Source: Rostratula benghalensis (taxonomy: Eukaryota > Chordata > Aves > Charadriiformes > Rostratulidae). From it: a DNA stretch of 64,000 nt. The notes under the pieces are model-generated. The model was not told the origin of the DNA. It ran no database searches and saw only the letters and a list, made by a program, of their open reading frames with translations. This document shows, piece after piece, positions 1 through 13,200 of the stretch. The first letter of the stretch is position 1; every line of letters starts with the position of its first letter. A program made the position numbers and the translations under genes. The stretch is from assembly GCA_013399305.1 (NCBI GenBank), contig VXAI01000273.1, positions 268,839 through 332,838 of the forward strand, read 5' to 3'.

Positions 1-3000
1 GCTTAATTTAAAGCAATTGGTTGGATAGGTGGGATTAGTTTCCATTAGCTTGTAACAGATTCCATCAAAGACAGTTTTTTGGTAAAGCATTACACTTCAT
101 GCACTCTGACAAAAATACTTTCTCTCATATATAATATGATGTATTACTTCAACTAAGTACAGCAGCAAAGGTATTTTTATACTACTATAAACACTTTCAC
201 ATACTGACACTGCTATATTGCATTTCTAGTCAATTGAAATATCTCTTTTCAGAAAAACTTACTCAGCTTACATATGATTTTTTTTTTAATTTTCATTTTT
301 CTTATAGCTTGGAAGGTTGGGGTTTTTTTATTTTTTAATCTGCAAGTATCTACTTGGTTCTTTGCAGCAATAATGTAACTCAGCTGTGTAATTTTACAGA
401 GCAGTTTGTAAAAAGAGTTCTGCACTCTCCTGTCTCTCTCCTCCTAGATATATATAGATATATATATAGAGAGATATATATATATAAAAACCATCCCGAG
501 AAGTACATTCACGAATGGAACAGGATTGCAAGCAGGATCTGACTTTAGCATTCTCTTAGGCTTCATAGTAAGAATCATGTAGGAGAGCGCTTCCAAGAAC
601 AAAAATCCCTGGCTTGAAATCTGTAAAATACACCAAAACTAACACTGACCCAGTCGATGCAGACTAAGCACAATTCCTACCATGACTATAAGGATTCTTG
701 GTCACCCTCAGGGTGACAAGAGAAACAGCTGCTTAGAGGTGGTTTCACCTCAGCTGCTTTAGGTACATTGTACTTCCATTAACCCGACATCTCCAGGAAC
801 TGGCTAACTCCAAATACCTACCCATTAGCTGGCACGCACCAGCCAAGAATGGTTCAAATACCTCATTCAATACTATTTCTGGCATCTGATATTTTGCAGT
901 TACTGCACTGTAAATAAGTTTGCAAACATGACAGCAGCTATTCACTGTCACTCCCCAAACCAGGAGACAAGTTAGCCAAGGAAAGCTGAGCGGTTTACTG
1001 TAATTAACACAAACAATCCTCTGACCTTACAGCCTTTGGAGTCATTACATTCAAGTATCACTCAGAGATTTCTCATTTTTAAAAAAGCAATTAGTAGCCT
1101 GATATAAACAACAAAACTGATGACAATTTCTAGGCTTTGCTCACTGAAAGGGTGCCTGCAATTGTACCTTTCTCTGGCAGCTAGACGCCCCAGGCACCAC
1201 TTCTGGACGTTTGGGATCCTAGCCAAGGCCTTTCCTCAGAGTTTCAACAATCTTTTCTTTTTTTTAAAAACCCAACTCAGGTTAATTCTTCTCAAGAAGG
1301 TGTCAATGAAACAAATAGCCAGTTCTCTACACATCTGCTGCTGCTATATGATTTAAAGAATTTTGTGTTTGAATTAAGAAGAAAAATACATAGCACAGAG
1401 ATTCACTAAAACAGAGAATCTGATTAAATAATTACCGAAACACAGACACATATCACGTTTTTCCCTCCCCAACAAGAACAGTTTGTTTGGTGAATAACCC
1501 AGGGTAAGTTATGAGCATAAAGTGCAGACACCTCTGTTGAGAATATACTCTCTGTAAAGGAAGTGTCTCCTGAACAGATGAAAAGATCTACCTCTTCAAT
1601 GACCACTAGAGATAGGAGGAAAAGACATAAAAGAGCATTTCCTTTTGGGTCATTTCTGCCCCTGGATACAAGTTCTTAGGTAAGAACTGAGAAAGCCTGC
1701 ACGTCACTTTGCTGCATTTCCACACATTAGTCTTTACGAAAAACATACACAGGAAAACAGGAAATGGACTCTGCATTCCTCGTCCTCTCATCCTCTTTAT
1801 GTTTCACATTAAAACTGAAGACAAGAAATCTTCCACCTACAGGAGAATTTGCTCTGCTGGATATTCATTTCATCACCTCACAGTTTCCAGAAAGTCTGAC
1901 ATCCTGTTAAGCACAAGCCTTTCTTGAGCTTCCTTTTCAAGACTCAAGCAAAGAACAAGAGAAGCTCCATTTGTGTTTTCCATCAGCGCACACAGAATTC
2001 AGGTTTCCAGCTAAGGCTGTTCTGCTCTGAGCAACTTCTATTTCCCCTAGAATTACTACTCCCCTAGGAGCCAAAACATTCCTTCATCTTGGTAAGAAAG
2101 GTGGGGATTTGGGGGGAGGGTGTCAGTTGTCTTTTTTCCCTTGGTTGAACAACGTCAACAAGAATTTTGTCACTGATTTTAAGTAAGGACAGACCCCAGC
2201 TGCTTAATACAAATGAAGCAATGGTACGTGAAGGCATCCTGGTGAAGTTGGCTGTCTTTATGGCAGCTAAACTCGTAAAGGATTTATTGGTCACAAACTG
2301 TAGCTGGCTGCAAGGAATGGTCCATAAAACTCTCCACTTTCACAGCACAGGACTTGAGCTATGGACCGGAGATACCATCTTATTCTTACGGTAATTGCGA
2401 GGGTGACTTAGATATGAAAAGGCAACACAGCATCTTTCTTTTCAGATTCCAAACACCTGTGCAAAACCGGTTGTCTCCACAAGGTGCTGAACAAAGGAAA
2501 CGGTCAACCATGCTTTTGGGGAAAAAAACCTACCCTTTTTCTGTGATCATGATTTCTGATTATTTTTCTAGTGATCGTATTAAAAAAAAAAAAAAAAAGT
2601 TGCTGAAAACATTTTGTCCTTAATCTTTCCAAACTTCTGTTAAGTCTGTGTGCACAGGGATAAGTGAGCAGTAAGAATATTTTTTCCTTTTTATTTCCTC
2701 ATTACCTGAATTTTTGGAGAAGTTGAGAAAATTACTGTTTTTCCAACCATATTCAGAAAAATTAAAAGATTGTTAGACTGAAATATAGAAATGCAAAACT
2801 ATACTAAACTGTAGTTTTGAAAGCCAAATCCTCAAATCTGTTGTGGAGACAAATTTTTTGCTTCTTCATATTTAAAATACAGAAACAATTTTGCCTGAAG
2901 AACAAGCTCTTGTGTCTGCCATCTCTACCGTACTTTATATAGAGAAAGTTAGAGAATTCTTCCAGGGAAGAAGACCTAAGCAAAAACAGCAAAAAAATCA

Positions 3001-3224
3001 CCTGCCCACACTTTCTACAGAGACAAAAACCATTGAGAAAGACAGCTTGCCATAATGAGAGTTTAGAGATTACAACATTTTACTGTATACATACATGAAT
3101 AAACAATCATTTATGAACATGCTTTATGATTTATAGTGATACTCAAATATTGCAAATCCTGTACAGACTACCAGGCCAACTTAAGTAATTATTCATTTAC
3201 AAAGCAAAAAAATCTAATACTTAC
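1..3224 (-). other. IMMP1L intron (partial), no gene seen
   Basis: This AT-rich intronic sequence lies downstream of IMMP1L exon 4. It holds an AT-rich TATA/GATA microsatellite at about 448-486 and a 17-nt A run at 2582-2598. The short open frames show no recognisable product. I looked for the missing IMMP1L C-terminal exons (VWLEGDN and WPL.D regions) and did not see them. Confidence 0.8.
448..486. repeat. TA-rich microsatellite
   Basis: Imperfect alternating TA/GA dinucleotides, probably variable in length. No function is evident. Confidence 0.85.
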
Positions 3225-3351
3225 ATAGCTGTGATTCTTAAGGAAATCTGAAGGGTTGCTTGTGCAGACTTTATCCCCTTCCAAGCCAATTACTCTTTTA
3301 CAGATATTTGATTTGGGGTCATTTGGGCTTTTCACAATTACAATATCTCCT
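3225..3351 (-). CDS. IMMP1L: IMMP1L exon 4: catalytic lysine box
   Basis: This 127-nt minus-strand exon follows a long pyrimidine tract ending CTTAG and finishes at a GTAAGT consensus donor. One base completes the split Lys65 codon, then 42 codons read GDIVIVKSPNDPK, SNICKRVIGLEGDK and finally ...KNHSY. Lys83 in CKRV is the general base paired with Ser40. The exon ends in phase 0 after Tyr, where the human protein continues with VPMGHVWLEGDN. No such continuation was found between 1 and 3224. Confidence 0.95.
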
Positions 3352-5236
3352 CTAAGAGGAAAAAAAAAAACAGAAACAAAAACAGACAGAAGAACTCTAA
3401 ATACAAACTATTTGGCTGAATAAATGTGCATCAGTGTGTATACTCCGAAAATATGCAGGTACATTAAAGATACTTCCTTCTGCTGAAAATTCTTGTCTAC
3501 AATTTTGGTTTCTTTAGTTTTACTCGGGGTATAATTTTACACATGTTTTTTACATAAATTTGGAGACATTCTTTGATATTTAGACCATTTATAAAACATT
3601 TAAGACTACATTTTCATTTTGCCAATTAAATGGATACCATTTAACTTGGTCTTGTTGCTACATACATGTGGAACAGAACAGGTTCTGTGTTCCTAAATGT
3701 AACTCTCCAAATGTTTTCTTCCAGTTTGCGCGACCTTACATTACTTTTGCCTCCTGATTACACACATCAGCTTGCACAGTGAAACAGGCCACAAGAAAAC
3801 GGGCGAGAGCCTTGAGCCTTTTGTGCTCTACAACACAGTAATAAATTTATATTTGATAAATGGTTCTTTGGTCCCTTTGCCAACAACCTATCTGAGCACA
3901 GCAATAGCTATAGCCTGGTCTGCAAGTAAAACACAACTGCTTGGAGAGAAGTTACATTCACACAATAGAACTGGTTTAGGCAGGGGGGAAGGAAATTTTT
4001 CCATTTTTTGGACAAAGCTGTAAAAGTGACATAGACTTATCCTGAGCAACTTCTGACAAGTTGGTTGATGGGCTGGATGTGCTGATAATACTTTAACTCC
4101 CATGAGACACAGTGAGAGGAGATCTATGAAAAATTACAATTTGGAAGCGGAAGAGTGTACGAAAACTAAAGGACAAAGAGAATTTTGTTACTGACAAGCT
4201 CTGGCAAATGGAATGTAAAATCTAGTCCCAACGAAAGAGCATACTTTCGAATGCAATAAAAGTGGCGGCTAAGGTTCTCCGAAAAGACAATATCAGAATT
4301 TTGAATGGTTGGTTCCATTGAAGGTCCAGAACACTGCAAATTAAAAACAAATGAGATACAATTACTATTTCAAATTACTTTCATCTAAAATACATTAATA
4401 TTCAACTTATTTGCTAATAAGTTAGAAAAGATGTAATGTAAAGAACAGTTGGAAAAGTGAGCTCCGCCACAGAACATCTGATAGAATTAAAAGGCAAGGA
4501 TCGCCCCCAGAGCTCCTCATACTCTGTTACAGCTCCATATTCGCTCAGAATCAGTCCTGAACTGCGTGAGCTGCTACAAGTCCCAACAGATTCATTTCAG
4601 CACCAAATCTGCAGGAAATCATAGGAGGCAGAGCTCACAGTTCTGCCAGCTTACCCCTTTCTTCCGCCTCTGCAACAGAAGCAACACAGAAGCTGAAGGA
4701 GCAGCTCCCTGCCAAAATCCACTATATCCAGCAGCAAGATCTCCTAGGTTTAGAACCTGGGGAGGAGGCAGCATATAACATCCAGAAATCTGCCCAGAGT
4801 TGGAAACGAGCATTTTCTATGGCATTATTAGTGACCCTAGTCTTTCTGAAAAAAACATACTCTCTGCAAAATGCTTAATCATTGTTTTCCATTTGCTTTA
4901 CCGATGCCTCAAGCATTAACAGGGAAAAGAATACAATGCCTAAAGTAGAAACAACTTTCATAAAGGCCGGATGTGCCTCCAAAAAAATAATAATGCATTT
5001 ACTGAACACACTTTGAAAAAGCTTTGAAAATAAAGGAAGAAACCTGAAATATTGTCATTATCACATATAACAAGTTTAATATCACATTTTTCTCTTCTTT
5101 TCTTTTGAATGTTATGAAAATGAGCAGTTACCACAACAATTCCTCCCAGGTACTCGAAGGCACAATGTGCTATGCAGCCGTATTGCACAGTATAACCGAG
5201 AAACCGAAAGGTTCTTCCTAGGCCATTGCGAAGCAT
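3225..5236 (-). CDS. IMMP1L: IMMP1L, mitochondrial inner membrane protease subunit 1 (spliced, 3' part missing)
   Basis: Three coding exons (5236-5132, 4333-4245, 3351-3225) splice in phase to about 107 residues that read through as the N-terminal two thirds of IMMP1L (about 166 residues in human). IMMP1L is an S26-family signal peptidase of the mitochondrial inner membrane that works with IMMP2L. It removes sorting signals from intermembrane-space proteins using a Ser/Lys dyad. Visible in the sequence are an N-terminal hydrophobic stretch (about residues 12-35), the serine box SGPSMEPT with Ser40, and the lysine box CKRVIGLEGDK with Lys83. Both catalytic residues fall at the human positions. 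The start ATG at 5236 has A at -3 and begins MLRNGLGRTF, close to the human start. The final exons, with the WLEGDN region and C-terminus, were not found in the first 3.2 kb and must lie left of the window. The promoter is shared with ELP4. Confidence 0.95.
3352..4244 (-). other. IMMP1L intron between exons 3 and 4
   Basis: An 893-bp intron with a strong pyrimidine tract at its 3' end (beside 3352). No repeat family or RNA gene was recognised. Confidence 0.88.
4245..4333 (-). CDS. IMMP1L: IMMP1L exon 3: catalytic serine box
   Basis: This 89-nt minus-strand exon is bounded by an AATTTGCAG acceptor and a GTATGC donor. It encodes CSGPSMEPTIQ, then NSDIVFSENLSRHFYCIR, and ends with two bases of the next codon. 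The serine of SGPSMEPT is residue 40, the nucleophile of S26-family signal peptidases; the SM.P motif is the family signature (box B). Entry phase 0 and exit phase 2 agree with the flanking exons. The intron to exon 2 is 798 bp. Confidence 0.95.
4334..5131 (-). other. IMMP1L intron between exons 2 and 3
   Basis: A 798-bp intron with a GTAACT donor and AATTTGCAG acceptor. Nothing else was recognised in it. Confidence 0.88.
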
Positions 5237-5269
5237 GGTACAGCGTTACGGCGTCCAGCTGGTTCCAGT
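5132..5269 (-). CDS. IMMP1L: IMMP1L exon 2: start codon and membrane segment
   Basis: On the minus strand a pyrimidine-rich acceptor ending CTGTAG opens the exon at 5269. It is followed by 33 nt of 5' UTR and then ATG at 5236. The coding part is 105 nt (35 codons, MLRNGLGRTF...GGIVV) and ends in phase 0 at a GTAACT donor. The peptide matches the start of vertebrate IMMP1L, including TVQYGCIAHCAFEY. It supplies the N-terminal membrane anchor that sits in the mitochondrial inner membrane. The acceptor before the ATG shows that the transcription start is in an upstream noncoding exon; the best candidate is at the CpG island near 21.7 kb. Confidence 0.93.
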
Positions 5270-6229
5270 CTACAGCAAAAGAGAAGAGTTATCATTCACT
5301 TGATAACAACCAACCTAACATCTGCAAAACTAGCTTTGGTATCTAACAAAATGATGGACAATACTTAAAACCAAACCAAAAAAACAGATACATCTGAGGA
5401 GGTGAATATAGTTTAAACTCAAATGCCATCAAGAAGTTTTTGAATTCCTATGCAGAGCCTTCCATACGTACAATGGACCCCTCTCACCAGCTTATTAGCG
5501 AGATTCGGTTGAGAAGGAGCTGAAACAAAACAAAATGCTTTGCCAAACTAGAGAAATTAATGGGAGAGAATGGTGTCAGTGGTCTCCACTGCCTCAGCAG
5601 GGCTTCTTTTACTCAAGACGGCTGAATGGAATCTGGAAAGCTCTAATCATACCTTCAAATGCAGGCTTTGACTTCCTGACTGGACCATGCACCGTAACCC
5701 AGATCCAGTGATTTATTAAATCACCCTTGATAGAGTTGTTTTAAGAATGTGAAGACAGTTCAACTTAGATCACTGTTTTTCTTCAAACACTGGTATTTAA
5801 ATCCGAATACTCAACAGCAGTGATTTGAAGTGATTTGAGAGTATTTCACAACTGAAATTACATTCACAGAAAACTGAAGGAATCAAGTAGTCAACCAAAA
5901 CTTTAAAAGCAACCTGACAATCAATCAAATGAAAAAAGGCTTGAAAAACTAGATGAAATTAAGGGTAACAGCATCCTGAACAGCTTGCCTAAGACCATAC
6001 TAGAAAAAGGATACAGTTGTTGATAGGAATTCTGAAGGTTTTGCAGAGCTTCCCTTTGACTAAACTTTCATTACTAAAACACTTGCCTATAAAAATAAGG
6101 CACTAGGGCTTTCTGTTCTAGCCCCAGTACAGTGGCCTAAGTTCTGCAGCACATAAAACCGTAAAAATCTTCTGACTCCCTCCCCCAAATATTTAAGTCA
6201 AACTCTGATGATTAGATGTAATTCCTGCA

Positions 6230-6867
6230 ATGCTAATCTAATTGAAATATTTCCTTATGCTAATTTTTAAGTATAATTCTATTTAAGGAAGTGGGAAACA
6301 CACATACTGAACTAAGCAGAGGAAGTTTTACATTCTGGAAGACACCTGTTCCCCTTAAACAGTCTCAGCTTCATCATGAATTAAAAGAACAGCAAGATTT
6401 TCCTCATCTACTAAGGTGGGTCAACATCACTTGCTAAACATATGCGGTAAGCTAAGAAAAAATAATAGTGCTCCTTGTACAATATGCCCTACTTAATAAT
6501 AAAGACCTCCCCTCTATTTGATGACACCTTGCTATTTAAATGCAGGAATTTAAAAGTGCATAGCTTTACTTGCACAACTCTCTCGAGAAGTTATTGGGGA
6601 ATTTTGCCTGAATACAGTCAAAAGTTGCTTTTGTTCTTTGTATTTAGTATTTAACTGTAAAGAAAAAAGGATAACTATTCTTGGGGGAATTGTCTCCAAC
6701 AAGCTCATCTCCTTGTTCCAAACTTGTCTTTTTTTTTATTACACAAATTGTCTTCAGAATAAATCCACGTAAACCAATTATGATTCATCCTCCTTAATGC
6801 TAGCTACTAAGTTTCATGCTAATGAACCAAAATACAACAGAAAAGCCTTGAATTGTTTCATTAGCAT
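6230..6867. promoter_or_regulatory. Cluster of ATGCTAAT octamer-like sites (possible enhancer)
   Basis: Exact ATGCTAAT occurs at 6230-6237, 6257-6264 and 6816-6823, with its complement ATTAGCAT at 6860-6867. The last two extend to an 11-bp inverted repeat (ATGCTAATGAA at 6816-6826, TTCATTAGCAT at 6857-6867). The sequence resembles POU-factor octamer variants. A regulatory role is inference only. Confidence 0.3.
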
Positions 6868-9800
6868 CTGCAGTGCCCAGCACACCTTCTAGAAACTTAA
6901 ACAGCTTTGCTGTAAGCTGCATGTATACAGCAGAATCTATTCTGGAGAGCCAGAAAAGTGGTTTTCTCAGCCTAGTACACCATGAAAAGCTTGGATCAAC
7001 TCTTTACTCTCAGGGACAAAATGACTATGAGACCAGAAATGTGTTACAGGTGATAAAAGGAAGAGAAGAGCAACAGGAGATTGATTTGAGTTGCATAGCT
7101 AGTGTGAATTAATGACTAAAACTATCTTTTGAGAGGAGTAAAACATTGATACTTCTTAACAGTACCTGCTAGAAAGGCAGCCTCACGTTGCTTCTCAGAC
7201 AGAAAAATACTGCACAACCATTCTGTATTTCAGATGCATACTATTCAGGAATGCTATATTAATACATTAAGACAGTACAGAATTCAAGCACCTGTGCACA
7301 TTACAGGTGAAAAGTAACTGCATAAACCTTGCATTACCTTGAGCAGAGTAGGTAGATACTGCTGGTCATGCCAAATGAAATGGCAGATTTATTAAGAGAA
7401 ATTGAAAACCTCTCCTACCAACATCTTGATAGCCATAACTAGAATAACTTTTTAGTATGGAACTACAAACAACTGCTGTATATCTCTGAAAATAAGTTTC
7501 AAATTGATTGCAAATGATCTCCTCTTGGACTCTGGATGACACATACTTGCTGAGAGTTAGAGTGAACACGTACATTTCTCCCTGATGTCTCTGAATAACT
7601 CTGAATTAAAAGGGATAAATTTGTCAAGTGTTCAAGGAAACACAGGGCTCAGAATGAGTTTTACTTAGTGCTGGAGCTGTCATGGTATAAAATGTGAGTG
7701 AAGACTTCTCAGATTTTGTTCCCAGTTCTAAAATAAATTCTTAACCTCTGAGACATGGATTTCACCAGTCCCAGTTTGTAAGTGTGGCACAAAGAGCTTT
7801 TTTTAAAAATGCTCAGGGTTATCAGATGTTCATGATAATCAGCTCTATGTAAGATTTTTTTTAACTACTCAAAGTTTATTTCATATTAAGGCCGAGATAT
7901 AGTACCTAGATTATACACAGTGTTAATTTAGCAAGATAATTTCAGAGGATTGGGTGTTTTGTTTGTAAAATTAAGGTCTATCTTTAGACTTCTAATATTC
8001 ATTCTGCAGAATTACTACAATCCTGAAAGTTTTCCTGTAGTTTAACGTAGCAACTTCTAGTTCATAAGTGAATGGTTGTAGTAAGACAAAGTCGAGGCAA
8101 ACCCTCCCCCAACTCTAGCTTATTAAAAAACCCCCACAGGATTATTTATCTTACAATTGCTCTATCATGAGTAAAATATAATTGTTTCCTCAGAAAACTA
8201 TTTATCAGTACTTTTTTTAAAACAATGCCATATTTTTGACCACAAGAAGGTAAGTAGCTGAACGTTTTTTCCACATCACACAATTTTAATACCAGTGCTG
8301 TTAGCAGGCAACTCCACCAGATACAGGGTAAGACCATTAAGCACAATAAAACAAATTATTTAAGTCACACTTAAGGAATCTGTTGTATAAACATCCTTAT
8401 CACAGAACTAACAGCATAAACCTGTTGTAATTACTACCAGGTAGTAGCTACTATCATACAGTAGGCAGCTGAAAAATTTATAATGAAATAGACATTACTT
8501 TGATATCAAACACAGACATTGATTAAAAAAGGTTACACGTCCATATTTATCAGGTAGAATACAACTTGGTTATCTTACAATAACTGTATAGTTTATCCCC
8601 TGCAGCAAATAAAATGCAAAATGTAATTACTACGATCTTCTGTTGCCTTTTCCTTACATAGCCTGTGCCTTCATCATTTGATTTTTTTGTTGTTGTTGTT
8701 TATTTGTTTATAAAATTAATCACAGCTAGCAGGGTGGAAATCACTTTGAGCCTCATGAATGACATCCAAGAGATGGGAAAGGATTAGTTCTCAGTTGCTG
8801 CCAGTTATAGCGCCAGGTGGCTTTTTCTACAGCGAAGGTGTTACCGATAATCCCATTACATTGGTACTAAATCTTGCAGACATCAAAATTATCACCAAGG
8901 TTCCTTTTCATCCCATCCTTTCCAAATGACTGGAAGTCGCTTCACCTGAAAGAAGTCAAATCCACATGCAGCTGCTGTTTTAGCAGCCAGCGGACTCCCT
9001 GAGAATGCCAATCGTGATCCAATTTCGCTGTGCTGGTGGCCCCCTATTCCCTGTCCAATAATACATCTGTTAAAAAATCCTACAGCTACAAATCAAGTTT
9101 AATCCTACCAGGGACCTCATGTTGGTCTTGTCTTCCAAAAAGGCAGCAGGTTTTGCCGTCTATCTCTGCTAGTGTCTGGGGAATACTCTTTAAATCCCAG
9201 CCCTACTTAGAAGAATAAGCTAAGGATCACAAAACATGACCTCAAAAACCCTGATATGACTATATTCTGACCCAGAGGCATTCATTCTAGTTGAAGATTA
9301 GAACTTTGCATAATAAGATTACACAGCAAGTGAATGATATCAAGGGACTATCCATATGCAGCCGCCTGGTTTTCTATAGACAGCCTGTGCTCTGCAATAT
9401 GCAGCGCAGACGAAACAGAGCTTGGTCTTTCTAGCTGAAATAAAATAGATTCACATAAATTAGTTGGCCATTTCCAGATTCCTAAATCCCCTATTACATC
9501 TTTTATTGACAGCTCCTGTGAGGATAGCACAAATGGTATTCTCTTTGTATTCTTTGCTTCTCTAACAATCACACTCAGAGGGAAATGTACGTAGGTTGTC
9601 TAGAAATTAACATCTTATTTGCTGTAATCTTGGATTACAATTAACTGTGGACATAATAAAATTAGGAAATCAATGAGTAGATTTATCATTTCCAGATAAC
9701 CAATGGCATTGTGTAAGACAGTTTAACATATGGTGCCAAAATTTTAAATACAGGGAAATCCAAGTCACAGACAATGAAAGTGTGGCTAAATAAATTATTG

Positions 9801-10199
9801 GACTTGATGTGAAATAGATTTTTCTCTATAATAAACAACTCCAGTCACATTTTCTTTATGTAATGTTTGCTAATTCTGAGTTTTCACTGAATATTTAGTG
9901 ATACTTTATCAGTTTTTCCTTAGCTAACAAACTCCTCTCCCAACATTCTCTGCTTCTAATGGGGCACATAAAGTAATCCCACAATTTGCACGATCTCTTT
10001 CCCCAAAGAGTTTAAAAAAAATCCAAAACAAATTAAAAACTGCACACCGAGCAGGCTATTTAGATCTTTATATTAAGCTATCCTTTTAAAATTTATGCAT
10101 GAAACTAGTGTTAAGTGTGCTAGAATAACAAAGGGTGCACATGATGTTTACTGGGAAATATTCTTCCCGTATCAGATACACAACTTAATAAACATAAAA

Positions 10200-10232
10200 T
10201 ATTTAAAATATTCTANTATTTAAAATATTCTA
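10200..10232. repeat. Two-copy 17-bp tandem repeat with an ambiguous base
   Basis: TATTTAAAATATTCTA occurs at 10200-10215 and again at 10217-10232, separated by a single N at 10216. The N may be a heterozygous or poorly resolved base caused by the repeat. Confidence 0.85.
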
Positions 10233-13200
10233 ATTATAATCTTAGATTTCCAAACATCTCAAGCAAAACAAGGAACAATTTTCAAGAGGTCCTTCCATGC
10301 AGGGAGTCAGACAGAACTTGATTTTTCTTTCTAGCTGTTGGTTTTCTTTAGAAGAAACACTGGATTCAATCTGGCAAATCTGCAAGTTTGGTGATATTCT
10401 GGAAGAGAATATTATTTTCCACATTATTACTAATAGGCATCAATAGTTTGTCACCAACAAGTGCTCCTCCATCTACTGATCCCAAGCTGACAAGGAGCTC
10501 AATCCTGTAAACATAAATTCACGTAGTACAATCCTCTGGTGCTAAAGAACTATAGACTACCTACATAAGGATCAGCAATTTTTCAAAACAGATTTCATGT
10601 AGTTCTCACTGGTTCTCTTTACCTTTGAGAAGGAACACCTAATAATCCCACAACCCTGTATAGAATGCTGTATGAATAGTCAGAGCATTCCAGGGCCTCT
10701 GTCTTCCTCTGCAGCTCTGTACACTCATCTTTGCTGAAGAGTGGAATCCAAATAGCTGAGCAAAGGCCTGGTCGTACACGGCAAGTTTGAGCCTCTGAGG
10801 GATGCTGAAACATTCACTAAACAGTTTCCTGTAACAATGTCAAAGTTAGGAGAAATGCCAAATGTCTTACAGACAGCACAGCCACTTTCCTGGCGACTGA
10901 ATAAAGTACACCATGTCTATGTGGCAAATGTCAAATAACTGTATTCTGAGCTATACGGTTTTATCTTATTTTTAAAAAATTCACTTGGAAACATAGACAC
11001 ATAAACATTTAAAATTAATTTTTATTAACTAGGACAAAGAGTTACAAGTCAACTTTTCACATTAGGCACTTAAAAATCTACAACCTTACAGAAGTCAGAG
11101 TTGTCCGTGGCTCACACCTCCCCTGCACTTCCCAGTGTTGATGCACCTTCTAGAAGAACGCAGGTATTTTTGGAAATACTGCTCAAAGCAGTGAATAGAA
11201 GCGGGGTAAATGATTCCCCTATCTACTGACAAGTAAAAAGACTGCTTACTTAAAATATTTGTCATTACAAAGAGGATTCTTTGTTAGTAAAAAACCAAAC
11301 CAAACCAAAATACCACAAAAAAGTTCTCCAGATAAAGCAAAGCAACCTGTTTATGTACACCACCAGCAAGACTGTTTAGAAATAAATACAAGTGACTTAA
11401 CCTTATCCCTGGTTAGTCTCAGATTAGAATGCCATCACTGAGGAGTACTCCAGTGGTTTATGAACACAGAAATCACACAGTATGAGATCTTAATACAAAT
11501 AGCAAAGCAAAGCTATTATTAAACATTTGAAAAACACAAAAACAAAAGACAAGACCAGTTATAGCACTGTCAGAGACTATAACAATAGTAACAAAGAATC
11601 TTTCCATACGTTCATCAATACTTCCCAGTTATGAACATCATCTTCTAATGAAAAATCTTGTGCACACTCTGCATAAAAAAGTGTTAAAAAAAGGAGAGAG
11701 GAAATAGCCAGACAAAAGTGAGCCCAGTGAACAGAAGAAAAATGCAAGTGATTGTCACTTACTATTCTACAAGAATTTTAATGGCTTTCCCAAATTGTTT
11801 TAGTTATGAGCTTCTAAATACCCACATGAACGTGGATTCAACTACTTACTCTTTCATAGCAGAAGTTGTATTTCATGTTAGTTTATGCAGTAAAAATAAA
11901 CTCTAATCAGTACTTTTTCTCATTGTTCAATAAAATTTTATTAATTATTTCTGACCTGGTTTATGTATAAAACACAAGTTCTGTAAATTCTTCTCCACTT
12001 ACAGATACAAGTATTAAAAAAAAGTTCCAAACATCAATAGATGAGTGCAATGATATTCAGTCTAAGTTAATCCCCAGACATCCAAATCCATGAATAAAAA
12101 TTCATCAGTTTTAAATACACTGAGCCTATTAAGCAAGAACAAAAGCATATGCACAAAAGAGCTTTTAATATATTTCAAAGCCCACAAGAGCCATGGTCTC
12201 ATTAAAATTATAAATTACACAAACATGGAATAAAGATTCAAACTGCAGTGCAGCTAAGCAGATTACAGAAAACCCCGCGTTCCATATGATAACACACCAT
12301 GGCCCTCCCAGATGGGGGCTTGGAACAAAAAGGCCATCACTGCAGCTAGGGAAAACCTCCTTGTGATCTCTGGTTTCTGTTCAGCAGATGACAGCCAAAT
12401 AATATGTTGATTATTCTGTTTGTGCTGCTAAGCTTGTAAGATGGAATAAAAGCGATATGATCTATTGTGAACTCAATGCTAATGTGTTGCTCCACTCATA
12501 AATAATATACTGAATTTATTCTGAAATTATCTTTTTATCTGTTCCAGGTTTTAAATGCATGAACTAAAATAAAAAGCCAGCATAAACTATTATTTAATTT
12601 AATGGTTTAATGTAAAAGGTACAGCTGACACAATAATAAGTGAGAAAACTGACTATTTAGTGAATCAAATAAGTAGAGTCGCCTTTCTGAAAACTAGTAA
12701 ATGATTATATGCTAAGGTGCAGAGTACCTATAAGATGCTGAGCACACTCCAGCCCTACAAACTGCACTTGCACTGACACCACAAATTACCAAAAAGGAGC
12801 TACATGGCTTATTTTACCACAGATAACCACTCCAAATCCAGATTTCAAACAAGGACACAGGTATTTGTGAAACAGAAAAACAGTACAGACTATACAGATC
12901 ATTGTATAATTTCATTAATACCACACCTCCCTGAATGAATTGCTTTCAAAAACTGTTTCAGTTTTTAATAAAGCAATGAGATTTTAGTCTGTCTAAATTT
13001 ACTAATTTGGCTCACCCTTTCTTTTCTAATACACTGCCTTTTTAAAAGGGGAAATGGGTACTGCTCATACAGCTCCTTTCACAAATATTAGGTACATGCT
13101 GAGAAGACTGATGATAATTCGTACAATTTAATGTCTGTATATTTTAGATCTTTTGTGCCAGAAATGTTAGAAATTCTATTAAAACTTAACCAGGGCTTGG

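Noticed and set aside
2582..2598. A runs (also at about 15.73, 17.05, 19.55 and 43.54 kb) as tails of processed pseudogenes
   Set aside because: No recognisable coding or repeat sequence precedes them, so simple A-tract expansion is enough to explain them.
1..3224. Search for the last two coding exons of IMMP1L
   Set aside because: No minus-strand sequence encoding the expected WLEGDN or C-terminal region was seen; these exons must be outside the window.
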